A stretch of DNA of 64,000 bases, from NCBI GenBank assembly GCA_938074565.1, contig CALJEQ010000006.1, forward strand, positions 372,001 to 436,000, read 5' to 3'. The notes under the pieces were generated by a model. It searched no databases. It was not told the DNA's origin and saw only the letters and a list, made by a program, of their open reading frames with translations. Source of the DNA: an uncultured Alkaliphilus sp. GTDB taxonomy: Bacteria; Bacillota; Clostridia; Peptostreptococcales; Natronincolaceae. Position numbers and translations under genes: made by a program. Below, piece by piece: positions 43,225-54,974 of the stretch (within the stretch, counting starts at the first letter, position 1; each line of letters starts with the position of its first letter).

Positions 43225-44259
43225 GTGTCAAATTCAATTGCCAGCAAAAATATTACTAAAAAAGATATTACTACATGGATGATGAATAATGCAATTTCTT
43301 TAGTACTTTTAGGTTTGTTATTTGTTATTATTGCAATTTCTCCAGACTTTGTTTCAGTTAATAACTTTCGTAACATATTAGCACAAGCATCTACTAGGAT
43401 TATTATTGCATTAGGGGTTGGTGGTATCATCATCACCCAAGGTACTGACCTTTCAGCAGGTCGTCAAGTAGGGGTTGCAGCTGTAATTTCAGCTTCATTA
43501 TTACAATCGCCGCAATACTTATATCGTATGTATCCAGACTTACCAGCTTTACCGATTATTGTACCAATCTTATTTGTTGCACTTATAACTGGTATTTTTG
43601 GATTAATAAATGGATTTGTAATCGCAAAATTAAAGGTAACTCCATTTATTGCTACATTAGGTTCAATGATTATTATTTACGGACTTAATTCAATTTATTT
43701 TGACAGACCTCCCTACGGAGCACAACCAATAGGTGGTTTGGATGCTAGATTTACAAACTTTGCCCAGGGAAGTATTAATATTGGTGGATTTATGTTGCCT
43801 TACTTGGTAATATATGCTGCCATTGTAACTGGAGTAGTATGGGTAATATGGAATAAAACTCGTCTCGGAAAAAACATATATGCTGTTGGTGGAAACCCAG
43901 AAGCGGCAACTGTTTCGGGAGTAAATTTAACTAAGGTTATATTAACCGTATTTACAATAGCTGGAATCCTTTATGGATTTGCTGGATCTTTAGAAGCTGC
44001 TAGAATTGGTAGTGCAACCAATAATACAGGTAATATGTATGAACTTGATGCAATTGCAGCCTGTGTAGTTGGAGGGGTATCCTTCAGTGGTGGTATAGGT
44101 ACTGTAAGTGGTGTTGTTACAGGGGTATTAATATTCCAATTAATTAACTATGGATTAGCTTTTATCGGAGTTAACCCATACCTACAGTTCATTATTAAGG
44201 GATTAATTATTATTCTAGCCGTAGCTGTTGATACAAGAAAATATATAAAGAAAAAATAA
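43225..44259 (+). CDS. mglC: Galactose/methyl-galactoside ABC transporter, permease
   Basis: The 344-residue membrane protein has eight to ten helices and the BPD_transp_2 features of MglC/RbsC: IITQGTDLSAGRQVG, the long periplasmic loop with FDRPPYGAQPIGG, and the EAATVSGVN cytoplasmic coupling loop. GTG 43225 is preferred because AAGGAG lies eight bases upstream; ATG 43219 and GTG 43216 overlap that site. It begins 17 bases after mglA, so the two are translated from one message. Confidence 0.92.
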   Translation: MSNSIASKNITKKDITTWMMNNAISLVLLGLLFVIIAISPDFVSVNNFRNILAQASTRIIIALGVGGIIITQGTDLSAGRQVGVAAVISASLLQSPQYLYRMYPDLPALPIIVPILFVALITGIFGLINGFVIAKLKVTPFIATLGSMIIIYGLNSIYFDRPPYGAQPIGGLDARFTNFAQGSINIGGFMLPYLVIYAAIVTGVVWVIWNKTRLGKNIYAVGGNPEAATVSGVNLTKVILTVFTIAGILYGFAGSLEAARIGSATNNTGNMYELDAIAACVVGGVSFSGGIGTVSGVVTGVLIFQLINYGLAFIGVNPYLQFIIKGLIIILAVAVDTRKYIKKK

Positions 44260-44464
44260 TATTAAATTTAATAGAACTGAAGAGATTGCAGATTAATAAA
44301 CAAAAGAGGAAGACCTTATTACCGTCCTTTGAAGTAGTCATTTAACAAGGCTATTTTACTAATGGTAAAGATAGATACCTACCTCATTTGTAAATTGGAT
44401 TATGCAATTTCTTTAGTTTAAATACGTTTGGTAAAAAAATAACGAAAATTAAGAGGTGGCTGTT

Positions 44465-45631
44465 ATGAATATGAATATTTTAGTGGAAGATTTTATTAAA
44501 GTTTTTGGGGGATCACAAGAGGGCGTACATCGGTTTTTATCTCCAGGTCGTGTAAACTTGATTGGGGATCACGTGGACTATAATGGGGGATTTGTTTTTC
44601 CCTGTGCATTAAGTTTTGGAACATATGCAATAGCAAGAAAAAGAGAAGATGCTACTATAAGATTATTTTCAAATAATTTTAAAGACTTAGGTATTATTGT
44701 AGCTGATGTTTTTAATATCAATTATGAAGAAAGTCATGACTGGGCTAATTACCCTAAAGGTCTTGTAAAGGTGTTACAGGATGCAGGGTATAAAATTGAC
44801 ACTGGTTTTGATGTGTTATTTTATGGTAATATCCCTAATGGAGCGGGTTTATCCTCCAGTGCTTCAATTGAATTGGCTACAGCCATTGTGTTAAAGACGT
44901 TATTCAACTTAGAAATTGAAATGTTAGATATGGTGAAGTTTAGTCAAAAATCAGAAAATGAATTTAATGGAGTAAACTGTGGTATTATGGATCAGTTTGC
45001 CATTGGTATGGGTAAAAAAGACCATGCTATCCTATTAGACACTAATACATTAAATTATCAATATACTCCAATCAAGTTACAAGATGTAACTATTGTTATA
45101 GCAAATACAAATAAACGTCGTGGTTTAGCAGAATCTAAATATAATGAACGTCGGGGAGAATGTGAAACTGCATTAACATTACTTCAACAAAAGATAGACA
45201 TCACTGCCCTTGGTATGCTGACAGAAGAAGTTTTTGAAGAAAACAAGCATTTAATAGAAGATGAAGTGGTTAGAAAGCGTGCAAAACATGCAGTCTATGA
45301 AAATCAAAGAACAATTAAAGCAGTTAAGGCTTTAAATGCTGGTGATCTTCATTGCTTTGGACAACTAATGAATGATTCTCATATATCCCTTAGGGATGAT
45401 TATGAAGTAAGCTGTAATGAATTAGATACATTAGTATCGGCTGCTTGGAAAAATGGATCTATTGGTTCAAGAATGACAGGCGCAGGTTTTGGAGGATGTA
45501 CAGTTAATCTTGTTAAAACAGAAGATGTGGAAACATTTATTCAAAATGTAGGAAACGAGTATCAGTCAGCCATAGGATATAGTGCAGACTTCTACATTGC
45601 ATCTATAGGAGATGGAACAAGAGAAATATAA
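44465..45631 (+). CDS. galK: Galactokinase
   Basis: The 388-residue GHMP kinase phosphorylates D-galactose at C1. The galactokinase signature [15 protein letters not shown] lies near residue 27, the ATP-binding [13 protein letters not shown] near 125, and the C-terminal [16 protein letters not shown] near 338. ATG 44465 is chosen because AGAGGTGG ends five bases before it. The 200 bases upstream show no promoter I trust, so it may be read through from mglC. It is the first step of the Leloir pathway, with galE and galT following. Confidence 0.95.
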   Translation: MNMNILVEDFIKVFGGSQEGVHRFLSPGRVNLIGDHVDYNGGFVFPCALSFGTYAIARKREDATIRLFSNNFKDLGIIVADVFNINYEESHDWANYPKGLVKVLQDAGYKIDTGFDVLFYGNIPNGAGLSSSASIELATAIVLKTLFNLEIEMLDMVKFSQKSENEFNGVNCGIMDQFAIGMGKKDHAILLDTNTLNYQYTPIKLQDVTIVIANTNKRRGLAESKYNERRGECETALTLLQQKIDITALGMLTEEVFEENKHLIEDEVVRKRAKHAVYENQRTIKAVKALNAGDLHCFGQLMNDSHISLRDDYEVSCNELDTLVSAAWKNGSIGSRMTGAGFGGCTVNLVKTEDVETFIQNVGNEYQSAIGYSADFYIASIGDGTREI

Positions 45632-45648
45632 TTTTAGGGGGTCATCAA

Positions 45649-46638
45649 ATGGCAATTTTAGTTTGTGGTGGAGCAGGTTATATAGGTTCCCACTGTGTAC
45701 ATGTATTACTAGATAGAAAAGAAGAAGTAATAGTAGTAGATAATTTACAAACAGGTCACAAAGATGCTATTCACAAAGATGCAAAATTCTATCAAGGAGA
45801 TATACGAGATAGAGATTTCTTAAATAAAGTTTTCAGTGAAAATAAAATAGATGCAGTTATACATTTTGCTGCCAATTCATTGGTGGGAGTAAGTATGAAG
45901 GAACCATTGTCTTATTATGACAATAATGTATATGGCTCTCAAATATTGATAGAAACCATGAATAAACACAAGGTAGATAAAATCGTCTTTTCATCTACTG
46001 CGGCAACTTATGGAGAACCTAAAAGCATACCAATAGTAGAAACCGACAAAACAGAACCTACAAATCCTTACGGAGAGTCAAAGTTGGCAGTAGAGAAGAT
46101 GTTGAAATGGTCAGATGAAGCCTATGGAATTAAGTCTATTTGTTTAAGATACTTTAATGTAGCAGGTGCCCATGAAGATGCTATCATTGGAGAAGACCAT
46201 CAACCTGAAACCCACTTAATTCCTTTGATTTTACAAGTGCCTTTAAATAAAAGAGAAAGCATTTCTGTATTTGGGGAAGATTACGATACTCCAGATGGCA
46301 CTTGTGTAAGGGACTATATCCATGTAACAGATTTGGTGGAGGCACACCTTTTAGCTCTTGGAAAGTTAAAAGAAGGTTCAGCCAGTGGTATATACAATCT
46401 AGGTAATGGAGAAGGTTTTTCTGTAAAGGAAATGATCGAAGCTGCAAGAAGAGTTACAAATCATCCTATCCCTGCTGTGGTGGGGGAAAGAAGGATAGGG
46501 GACCCTTCAATACTAATTGCTTCAAGTGAAAAAGCACAAACTGAATTAGGTTGGAAACCATCCTTTACTAAGGTTGAAGACATAATTGCATCAGCATGGA
46601 AATGGCACAAAAACAATCCTAATGGATATAAAGCGTAA
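45649..46638 (+). CDS. galE: UDP-glucose 4-epimerase
   Basis: The 329-residue short-chain dehydrogenase-type enzyme interconverts UDP-galactose and UDP-glucose. The NAD-binding motif GGAGYIGSH is at residues 7-15. The catalytic Ser lies in [11 protein letters not shown] and the Tyr-x3-Lys in [11 protein letters not shown]. Motif set and length are standard. It begins 17 bases after galK, with AGGGGGTC as binding site. Confidence 0.95.
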   Translation: MAILVCGGAGYIGSHCVHVLLDRKEEVIVVDNLQTGHKDAIHKDAKFYQGDIRDRDFLNKVFSENKIDAVIHFAANSLVGVSMKEPLSYYDNNVYGSQILIETMNKHKVDKIVFSSTAATYGEPKSIPIVETDKTEPTNPYGESKLAVEKMLKWSDEAYGIKSICLRYFNVAGAHEDAIIGEDHQPETHLIPLILQVPLNKRESISVFGEDYDTPDGTCVRDYIHVTDLVEAHLLALGKLKEGSASGIYNLGNGEGFSVKEMIEAARRVTNHPIPAVVGERRIGDPSILIASSEKAQTELGWKPSFTKVEDIIASAWKWHKNNPNGYKA

Positions 46639-46653
46639 GAAGAGGTGACAATT

Positions 46654-48150
46654 ATGAATATTAATAAGGAAATAAAAAGACTAATTAACTATGGAATAAA
46701 TAGCGGACTAATTGAAGAAAATGATAGCGTGTATGTCACCAATAGAATTATTGAAATATTAAAGTTAGATTGTTATGAAGATACTACAGTGGAGAATGAA
46801 CTACTTGAAAGCCCACAACCTATTTTAGACAACTTATTAGATTTTGCCCATCAGCAGGGCATTTTAGAAGATAACACAATAACCTATAGAGATATATTAG
46901 ACACGAAAATTATGGATTGCCTAATGCCTCGACCAAGTGAAGTGATTGGAAAGTTTCAAGAAAACTATAAACAATCTCCTCAAAAGGCAACTGAGGTATA
47001 TTACAAAATGTCTATGGCATCTAATTATATTAGAACAGAGAGAACTAAAAAAGACTTAAAATGGGATACCTTTACTGATTTTGGAAGACTGGAAATTACT
47101 ATTAATCTTTCTAAACCTGAAAAAGATCCAAAAGCCATTGCAGCCAGTAAAAATATGAAGTCCTCTGGTTATCCTAAGTGTTTATTATGTATAGAAAATG
47201 AAGGATATGCTGGGCATGTTAATCACCCTGCAAGACATAATCACAGAATCATTCCTTTAAACTTAAGGGATGAATCTTGGTGTTTACAATACTCACCATA
47301 TGTCTACTACCAAGAACATTCAATTATTTTTAAAAGTAGCCATGAGCCAATGAAAATATCCCAGAAGACTTTTGAAAGACTTTTAGCTTTTGTTGAAAAA
47401 TTCCCCCACTATTTTATTGGGTCAAATGCAGATTTACCAATTGTAGGTGGTTCTATTTTATCCCATGATCATTTTCAGGGAGGAAACCACAAGTTTGCAA
47501 TGGAAAAAGCGCCTATTATTTCTACATCTGTGGTAAAGGGGTTTGAAGAAGTTGAAGTGGGCATGGTTAAATGGCCATTATCAGTAGTTCGATTAAGGGG
47601 TGAACAACCCGATAGATTGACGGAATTAGGTGGAATTATTTTAGATAAGTGGCGTAATTACAGTGATGAAAGTGTGGGAATTCTAAGTCATACAGATGGA
47701 GAGCCCCATAATACAATTACACCTATTGCTAGGTTCGCCAATGGTAAATATGAATTAGATTTAGTATTGAGAAACAATAGAACAAACCAGCTTCATCCTG
47801 ATGGAATATTTCATCCCCATAGTGACGTGCATCATATCAAGAGAGAAAATGTGGGCTTAATAGAAGTGATGGGCTTAGCTGTGCTTCCAGGTAGGTTAAA
47901 AGTAGAGCTAGAATTACTAAAAGAGTGTCTTTTAGGAATTAATAATATTGAAGAATTTGAAGAATTAGAAAAACATAAAAATTGGTATCTACAACTTAAG
48001 GAAAAATACAGTGGTGATAATGTTGATTTTGACCAAGTATTAAAATATGAAGTGGGTAAAATATTTGAAAGAATTTTAATAGATGCTGGTGTATTTAAAC
48101 AAACCCCTGTTGGAATAGAAGCCTTCCAACGATTTGTTAATTTTATATAG
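46654..48150 (+). CDS. galT: UDP-glucose--hexose-1-phosphate uridylyltransferase (Firmicutes-type GalT)
   Basis: The 498-residue protein is the long GalT of Firmicutes, not the short E. coli type. It moves UMP from UDP-glucose to galactose-1-phosphate. The active-site block GGSILSHDHFQGG (His-x-His-x-Gln) lies near residue 270, and CLCIENEGYAG-like and NHPARHNHRIIPLNL segments are present. ATG 46654 follows AGAGGTGA; GTG 46645 overlaps that site. It starts 15 bases after galE. Confidence 0.94.
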   Translation: MNINKEIKRLINYGINSGLIEENDSVYVTNRIIEILKLDCYEDTTVENELLESPQPILDNLLDFAHQQGILEDNTITYRDILDTKIMDCLMPRPSEVIGKFQENYKQSPQKATEVYYKMSMASNYIRTERTKKDLKWDTFTDFGRLEITINLSKPEKDPKAIAASKNMKSSGYPKCLLCIENEGYAGHVNHPARHNHRIIPLNLRDESWCLQYSPYVYYQEHSIIFKSSHEPMKISQKTFERLLAFVEKFPHYFIGSNADLPIVGGSILSHDHFQGGNHKFAMEKAPIISTSVVKGFEEVEVGMVKWPLSVVRLRGEQPDRLTELGGIILDKWRNYSDESVGILSHTDGEPHNTITPIARFANGKYELDLVLRNNRTNQLHPDGIFHPHSDVHHIKRENVGLIEVMGLAVLPGRLKVELELLKECLLGINNIEEFEELEKHKNWYLQLKEKYSGDNVDFDQVLKYEVGKIFERILIDAGVFKQTPVGIEAFQRFVNFI

Positions 48151-48206
48151 TAATCTGTTATATAATAGTAACTAAAATTTTTCATTGACCTAGGGAGGGC
48201 TTAGAA

Positions 48207-50159
48207 GTGTATTTAGGAGTAGATTATTACCCAGAACATTGGGATATAAATATGATGGATGAAGATATGCAACGGATACGTACTATGGGTTCAAACATTA
48301 TTCGAATTGGTGAATTTGCGTGGCACCTTATGGAAAAAGAAGAGGGGAAGTTTGATTTTTCTTTTTTCGACTTAGTAATTGAAAAGGCAAAGAAGCATGA
48401 CCTAGTTGTAATGTTTGGAACTCCCACTGCTACATTTCCAGCTTGGTTAGCAAAGAAGCACCCAACTATTTTGTCTGAAGATGAATTTGGGCATACACGG
48501 GTATTTGGTGGTAGAAGACAATATTGTTTTAATTCTAAAATCTATTGGGAATATAGTCGTAGGATAGTAGAAAAGTTAATAGAACATTACTCCAATGAAA
48601 AAAGTATAATTGCTTGGCAAATTGATAATGAGTTTGGTCACGAAGGTAGCGACATGTGTTATTGTCCCCAGTGCCATTCTGCATTTATTGAATTTTTAAG
48701 GAATAAATATAAAGACATCCAACGGCTTAATGAAGTATACGGTACTATTTTCTGGGGTCAAACCTATAATGATTTTAGTGAAATACCAATGCCTCAAGCA
48801 ACAATAACTACCCATAATCCAACCTTAAGTCTAGATTGGGCAAGATTTAGATCCCACTCTATAAATGCCTATGGTAAAATGCAGATAGATTTAGTTAATC
48901 AACTTAAGGGAGATCATCAACAGGTTACTCATAATTTCTTTGGAGGATTTTTTGAAAAGGCATATGACCAAAATGTTATGTCAGAGGCACTAGATTTTGC
49001 TTCCTATGATAATTATCCAGTGTGGGGTGGTTTAAAAGAACCTTTGGAACCTGCCCATATTGCCATGACCCATGACTATATTCGCGGCTTGAAAAATAAG
49101 AACTATTGGATTGTAGAAGAGCTAATGGGAGCACAAGGACATAATATTATTGGCTATCTACCAAGACCGAATCAAGCTAAAATGTGGGCTTATCAGGCAA
49201 TGGCCCATGGTTGTGAAAACATGTTGTTCTTCAGATGGAGGGGTATGACAAGAGGTGCAGAACAATTCTGCTTAGGTATTATTGATCAAGATAATGAAAC
49301 AGGTCGAAAATATGAAGAAGTTCAGTCTTTTATGAAGGACGTTTCACAACATGAAGGGGTAATTAAAAGTGAAATAAAATCAGATATTGCTGTATTATAC
49401 GATTATGACAATAACTGGTCTTGGCACTATCAACAGCAATCGGCAGAGTTTAACTTCACCAAAGAGTTGGTGAGATTATATAGACCCTTCCATCGTCTAA
49501 ATACAAATATTGATGTAATTGATATTAAAAAAGATTTCTCTAAATATAAGGTAATAGCTGTACCAGTTATGCAAATCATTGATGAGGAATTAAGTAAACG
49601 TTTCAAGTCTTTTGTTGAGGCAGGAGGTACTATTATATTCTCCTTCAGAGCCGGAATAAAAGATCGCGATAATAATATTAATTTTAAAAATATCTTTCCT
49701 TGTAACATTAGAGAAATGGCAGGCATAGCTATTCAAGAATCTGAATCTCTACAAATAGGACAGGAAGCTGAAATAATAGGATTAGGTCAATTTGTTGGTA
49801 AAAAAGGACAATGTGAAGTTTGGCGGGATATTATTACCCCAACAACAGCAAAGGTATTATATCAATATAACGATAAATTTTATAATGACAAAGCTTGTAT
49901 AACTGAAAATTCATTTGGTAAAGGTAAAGTTTATTATATTGGTGGAGGGGTTTTACAAAATAATATCCTAGAGGAAATAATAAAAGATATTGTTATTGAG
50001 AAGAAAATTTCCTACACTGAAACACCAGAAGGTTTAGAAGTTATTACGCGAAATTATAACAATGAAGAATGGTTAATGATTACAAACCATACGGATGAAA
50101 ATATTCAATTTCAGGGGAAAGACATTCAACCTTATGAAAGTCTAATTACAAGAAAATAG
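48207..50159 (+). CDS. GH42 beta-galactosidase
   Basis: The 650-residue cytosolic protein (no signal peptide) has the three-part GH42 layout: a TIM barrel (about 1-375), a flavodoxin-like trimerisation domain (about 380-580) and a short beta C-terminus. The acid/base is Glu142 in WQIDNEFG, and the nucleophile is probably Glu304 in WIVEELMG. The CYCPQCHSAF cysteines near 150 can hold the family's zinc. It cleaves terminal beta-galactosides. The start is GTG 48207 behind AGGGAGGG. An ACTAAAATTTT half-palindrome just upstream (48171-48181) resembles the mglB operators, so it may have its own controlled promoter. Confidence 0.92.
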   Translation: MYLGVDYYPEHWDINMMDEDMQRIRTMGSNIIRIGEFAWHLMEKEEGKFDFSFFDLVIEKAKKHDLVVMFGTPTATFPAWLAKKHPTILSEDEFGHTRVFGGRRQYCFNSKIYWEYSRRIVEKLIEHYSNEKSIIAWQIDNEFGHEGSDMCYCPQCHSAFIEFLRNKYKDIQRLNEVYGTIFWGQTYNDFSEIPMPQATITTHNPTLSLDWARFRSHSINAYGKMQIDLVNQLKGDHQQVTHNFFGGFFEKAYDQNVMSEALDFASYDNYPVWGGLKEPLEPAHIAMTHDYIRGLKNKNYWIVEELMGAQGHNIIGYLPRPNQAKMWAYQAMAHGCENMLFFRWRGMTRGAEQFCLGIIDQDNETGRKYEEVQSFMKDVSQHEGVIKSEIKSDIAVLYDYDNNWSWHYQQQSAEFNFTKELVRLYRPFHRLNTNIDVIDIKKDFSKYKVIAVPVMQIIDEELSKRFKSFVEAGGTIIFSFRAGIKDRDNNINFKNIFPCNIREMAGIAIQESESLQIGQEAEIIGLGQFVGKKGQCEVWRDIITPTTAKVLYQYNDKFYNDKACITENSFGKGKVYYIGGGVLQNNILEEIIKDIVIEKKISYTETPEGLEVITRNYNNEEWLMITNHTDENIQFQGKDIQPYESLITRK

Positions 50160-50188
50160 GGATTATAAGACTGAATTGATAGATGTAA

Positions 50189-51217
<1,029 letters not shown>

Positions 51218-51246
51218 AAACAATTATAAGTAAGGGAGATAGTAAT

Positions 51247-53433
51247 ATGATAGAAATTTACAAAAACCCTAGCTACTCATCAAAAGAAAGAACAATGGAT
51301 CTATTGAATAGAATGACGATAGAAGAGAAAATAGGTCAAATGTGTCAAGTGGACGGAAGAATAGATTCCAAGACTTGGATATTTGAAAAGCATATTGGTT
51401 CTTTTTTGCATGTTACAGGAGAAGAAGTGATTCGTCTGCAAAAGCTGGCAGCTGAAACAAGGCTAGGGATTCCAATATTGTTTGGTATTGATGCCATTCA
51501 TGGTCATGCTTTCCATAGTGGAGCTACTGTATTTCCATCACAGTTGGCTATGGCATCCAGTTGGAATACAGAGTTATTAGAGGAAGTGGCTAGAATAACT
51601 GCTGTTGAGGTGATACAGACAGGAATGCATTGGACATTCTCACCTGTAATTTGTATAGGTAGAGATATGAGATGGGGTAGAGTGGACGAAACCTTTGGAG
51701 AAGACCCATACTTAATAGGTGTTCTGGCTGGGGCAATGATTAAAGGGTATCAAGGTAAAAACCTTTCAGATCCTTACAGTATCTTAGCTTGTGCAAAACA
51801 TTTTGCTGGTTATGGTGAAACTCAAGGGGGTAGGGACTCGGCAGAAGCTGATGTTTCAGAAAGAAAACTACGTTCTATATTTTTTCCTCCTTTTAAAGAA
51901 GCAGTAAAAGCTGGTTGTACAACATTTATGGCAGGATATAATGCAATAGATGGTATTCCTTGCTCTGCCAATGGATGGTTATTAACTGAAGTTTTAAAGA
52001 AAGAATGGGGATTTGAAGGTTTTGTTGTTTCTGACTGGAACAACGTAGGGTGGCTTCATACTACTCAAAAAGTAGCTGCAACCTTAGAAGAAGCTTGTCA
52101 TATGGCAGTTACAGCAGGTAACGATATGATAATGTCTACCCCAGAATTTTTTGAGAAAACGGTAGCACTGGTTAAAGAAGGATTGTTGGCAGAAAGCTTA
52201 ATTGATGATGCTTGTAGTCGTATTTTAGAACTTAAATTTAAGCTGGGTTTATTTGATGACAAACGTCTTCCAAATTTCACTGAAAGCAATTCTTTAATTG
52301 GTTGTGATAATCATAAAAAAGCAGCCTATGAAACTGCCCTACAATCTATGGTATTGCTAAAAAATGACAATGAAATACTTCCTCTTTCAGATAAAGTTAA
52401 AAAAATTGCCTTAATAGGACCTAATTGTGATGATGTTCAATCTCAATTAGGAGACTGGTCCTTTGGAACTAGGGAGTTTCCTGAAAGACCTACTTTAGAC
52501 TATCATTCGGAATATGATGTTACTCCAATAGTTACAGTGTTGGAGGGAATGAAGAAGCGTGGAGGTAATGATGTAGAAATCCTCTATGAAAAAGGCTGTG
52601 GTTTGTTTGATGATGAGGGAGAAACGATTAATAAGGCTATTGAATGTGCAGAAGAAGCTGATGTTATCATTGCAGTTGTGGGAGATACCAACACCTTAAA
52701 TGGTGAAACCCGTGACCGAGTTAGTCTGGACTTTACGGGTTATCAATTACATTTACTAAAAGCATTAAAAAAGACAGGAAAACCGTTGGTGGTGGTATTA
52801 ATAAACGGTAAACCCTTAACAGTACCGTGGATTAAAGAAAATGCAGATGCTATTCTAGAAGCATGGAATCCTGGTATGGAGGGAGGAAATGCTGTTGCCT
52901 CCATCCTTTTTGGTGATTATAATCCCTGTGGTAAATTAACAATTTCCTTCCCTAGGCATGTTGGTCAACAACCTGTTTTTTATAATAAACTACCTGGTTG
53001 GCATGGGGATAGTTATGTAGAAATGACAGATGAACCATTGTTTTCTTTTGGCTTTGGACTATCTTATGCAAGTTATCAATATTCGAATATGAAAATAGTT
53101 TCATCTAAACTTGTGATGACTGATGAATTGGTGGTTACTGTAGATGTAGAAAATATTGGAAAATATGATGGAGTAGAGATTGTGCAACTTTATGTAAATG
53201 ATGTATACAGTTCCGTTACCACTCCATTAAAAGAGTTAAAAAGTTTTAAAAGAGTTCATTTAAAAGCTGGTGAGGCAAAATCAGTAGAAATAAAAATACC
53301 TGTAACTTCTTTAAATTTGGTTAATAGACATAATCAAACAGTGGTAGAACCTGGTACTTTTGAAGTAATGGTAGGTGGGTCATCAAGGGATGGGGATCTA
53401 CTTAAAGCCACAATTGAAGTGATGGATAAATAA
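51247..53433 (+). CDS. GH3 beta-glucosidase-type glycoside hydrolase
   Basis: The 728-residue cytosolic enzyme has the full GH3 plan: a barrel domain (about 1-330) with GIDAIHGHAF, CAKHFAGYGE and the nucleophile Asp in FVVSDWNN, a sandwich domain (about 370-560), and a fibronectin-III-like C-terminus (about 620-720). It removes beta-linked glucose or related sugars from the non-reducing end. GGGAGAT precedes ATG 51247. It is the last gene of the locus and is followed by a terminator. With no export signal it must act on imported oligosaccharides or glycosides. Confidence 0.9.
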   Translation: MIEIYKNPSYSSKERTMDLLNRMTIEEKIGQMCQVDGRIDSKTWIFEKHIGSFLHVTGEEVIRLQKLAAETRLGIPILFGIDAIHGHAFHSGATVFPSQLAMASSWNTELLEEVARITAVEVIQTGMHWTFSPVICIGRDMRWGRVDETFGEDPYLIGVLAGAMIKGYQGKNLSDPYSILACAKHFAGYGETQGGRDSAEADVSERKLRSIFFPPFKEAVKAGCTTFMAGYNAIDGIPCSANGWLLTEVLKKEWGFEGFVVSDWNNVGWLHTTQKVAATLEEACHMAVTAGNDMIMSTPEFFEKTVALVKEGLLAESLIDDACSRILELKFKLGLFDDKRLPNFTESNSLIGCDNHKKAAYETALQSMVLLKNDNEILPLSDKVKKIALIGPNCDDVQSQLGDWSFGTREFPERPTLDYHSEYDVTPIVTVLEGMKKRGGNDVEILYEKGCGLFDDEGETINKAIECAEEADVIIAVVGDTNTLNGETRDRVSLDFTGYQLHLLKALKKTGKPLVVVLINGKPLTVPWIKENADAILEAWNPGMEGGNAVASILFGDYNPCGKLTISFPRHVGQQPVFYNKLPGWHGDSYVEMTDEPLFSFGFGLSYASYQYSNMKIVSSKLVMTDELVVTVDVENIGKYDGVEIVQLYVNDVYSSVTTPLKELKSFKRVHLKAGEAKSVEIKIPVTSLNLVNRHNQTVVEPGTFEVMVGGSSRDGDLLKATIEVMDK

Positions 53434-53483
53434 CATAAATTATGATTACAAGTTAATGTAATGCATTCAATTAGAAAATTTAA

Positions 53484-53519
53484 AAAACTATAATTCTTAT
53501 GAATTATGGTTTTTTTTTA
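53484..53519 (+). terminator. Terminator of the galactoside locus
   Basis: A 13-bp stem (AAAACTATAATTC with GAATTATGGTTTT, one G-T pair) has a 4-base loop and a long T-run. From 53520 to 53754 I see no gene, although a short frame at 53553-53774 is open. Confidence 0.85.
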
Positions 53520-53754
53520 TAATTATTAGTATTAATGCATGTTATATAAAGTATGTCAATGGTAAAATGTAGCTGTTTTAACCGTATTAAGGACTTTTTC
53601 AAAATGAATAATATAACTTTTTTAAAACAATTTGATTTCGAAATAGAATTAACAAAAAAGTTCTGTTATAATAGAAAGTGTTATTATATTTTTGTGATTA
53701 GAGCTAATTGCTTTTTAAAATTGTGGGAGAATCATAATTATAAGGAGTGGAAAA

Positions 53755-54441
53755 ATGGAAACTTTACTATATGATAAAACAGAGAATTGTCCAGTGTGTA
53801 GAAGGGACTTTTCTTCTAAAAAAGTACGTAGTAGAAAACTAGTTATTGTAGAAAAACAGGATGACTTAAACATTGTCTACAAAGATGTTAATCCATTATA
53901 TTATCAAATACTTGTTTGTCCTGAATGTGGGTATACTGGAATAGAAAGTGAATTTGAAGATATTTCCCCTATACATAAAAAATTGTTTGATGATACGGTA
54001 AGATATAAATGGAAGCAAAGATCTTATGGTAATGTCAGAACGGTAGATGAGGCTATTGAATGCTATAAATTAGCCTTATTGATGGCTCAATTATTTAAAA
54101 AGCCTAAAAGTTATGTTGGTAATATCTGTTTAAAATTAGCATGGATTTATCGTGAGTTGCAGAGTGAAAAGGAAGAAGAATATTTAAAATATGCCCTTAA
54201 TAACTTGCAAGATGCCTACCAAGGGGAAAGGTTAGATTCAGCCAGTGTTAGCGAAATGACTACTGCCTATATTGTTGCAGAGTTAAATCGTAGGTTTGGT
54301 AATTATAGGGAATCAATTGTTTGGTATGCTAAAGTATTGGATAATCCAGAAATTAAAAATAATCGACAACTTCAATTAAAAACAAGAGAGCAATGGAGGT
54401 TGGCAAAAGAACAACATGACCAACAAAAAAATGCAGTATAA
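53755..54441 (+). CDS. DUF2225 family zinc-ribbon/TPR-like protein
   Basis: The 228-residue protein begins with two Cys pairs (CPVC near residue 12 and CPECGYTG near 60) that would bind a metal. Helical repeats of about 40 residues follow, rich in Tyr, Leu and Ala (DEAIECYKLALLMAQ, YLKYALNNLQDAYQ, YRESIVWYAKVL), suggesting TPR-like folding. It fits the DUF2225 family of unknown role. AAGGAGTGG precedes ATG 53755. It overlaps the start of the next gene, so they share a message. Confidence 0.85.
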   Translation: METLLYDKTENCPVCRRDFSSKKVRSRKLVIVEKQDDLNIVYKDVNPLYYQILVCPECGYTGIESEFEDISPIHKKLFDDTVRYKWKQRSYGNVRTVDEAIECYKLALLMAQLFKKPKSYVGNICLKLAWIYRELQSEKEEEYLKYALNNLQDAYQGERLDSASVSEMTTAYIVAELNRRFGNYRESIVWYAKVLDNPEIKNNRQLQLKTREQWRLAKEQHDQQKNAV

Positions 54442-54967
54442 GCAGAAGGTTTTTTATATAGATAAAGTTAAAGTTGAGGGACTTCATTTATGGATTGCGT
54501 CTACAGAAAAAGGTTTGGCTCTTATTGAGTTTGATGTTGAAGAAGAAGAGTTTGTAAAAATTATTGAAAAAAACTTTGGTAATGTAGATGTGATTAAAGA
54601 CCCACAAATCAATAAACCTTATAAAAATGGAATTATTGATTATTTCCTGGGAAAAACGACAAATTTTACAGTAAACTTAGATTTATATGGGACAGAATTT
54701 CAAAAAAAGGTGTGGCAAGCCCTTATGGAGATTCCCTACGGAGTCACCGTCAGTTATAAAGACATTGCCATTAAAATTAACAACCCTAAAGCCATGAGGG
54801 CAGTTGGAATGGCAAATAATAAAAATAAAATTCCTATTATTATTCCATGTCACCGAGTTGTTGGAGCAGATGGTAACCTAGTGGGATATGGTGGTGGTTT
54901 ACACATAAAGGAGCAACTTTTACAGTTAGAAGGTTGTGAGATAAAAGATAAAAAAATAGTTAAATAG
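54431..54967 (+). CDS. ogt: Methylated-DNA--protein-cysteine methyltransferase
   Basis: The 178-residue suicide enzyme takes methyl groups from O6-methylguanine onto its own cysteine. The active site IPCHRVVGADGNLVGYGGGL and the preceding DNA-binding helix (KAMRAVGMANNKN) are intact. The start is uncertain: ATG 54431 lies within the end of the upstream gene and has no separate binding site, while ATG 54416 is five codons earlier. Translation coupling to the DUF2225 gene is likely in either case. Confidence 0.9.
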   Translation: MQYKQKVFYIDKVKVEGLHLWIASTEKGLALIEFDVEEEEFVKIIEKNFGNVDVIKDPQINKPYKNGIIDYFLGKTTNFTVNLDLYGTEFQKKVWQALMEIPYGVTVSYKDIAIKINNPKAMRAVGMANNKNKIPIIIPCHRVVGADGNLVGYGGGLHIKEQLLQLEGCEIKDKKIVK

Positions 54968-54974
54968 AAATTAT

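Noticed and set aside
44260..44464. Promoter or operator before galK
   Set aside because: I searched for -35/-10 pairs, cre-like sites and the 14-bp palindrome and found no convincing match; read-through from mglC is as likely.
53553..53774. 73-codon plus-strand frame after the GH3 gene
   Set aside because: No binding site, odd composition, and it overlaps the well-supported start of the DUF2225 gene.
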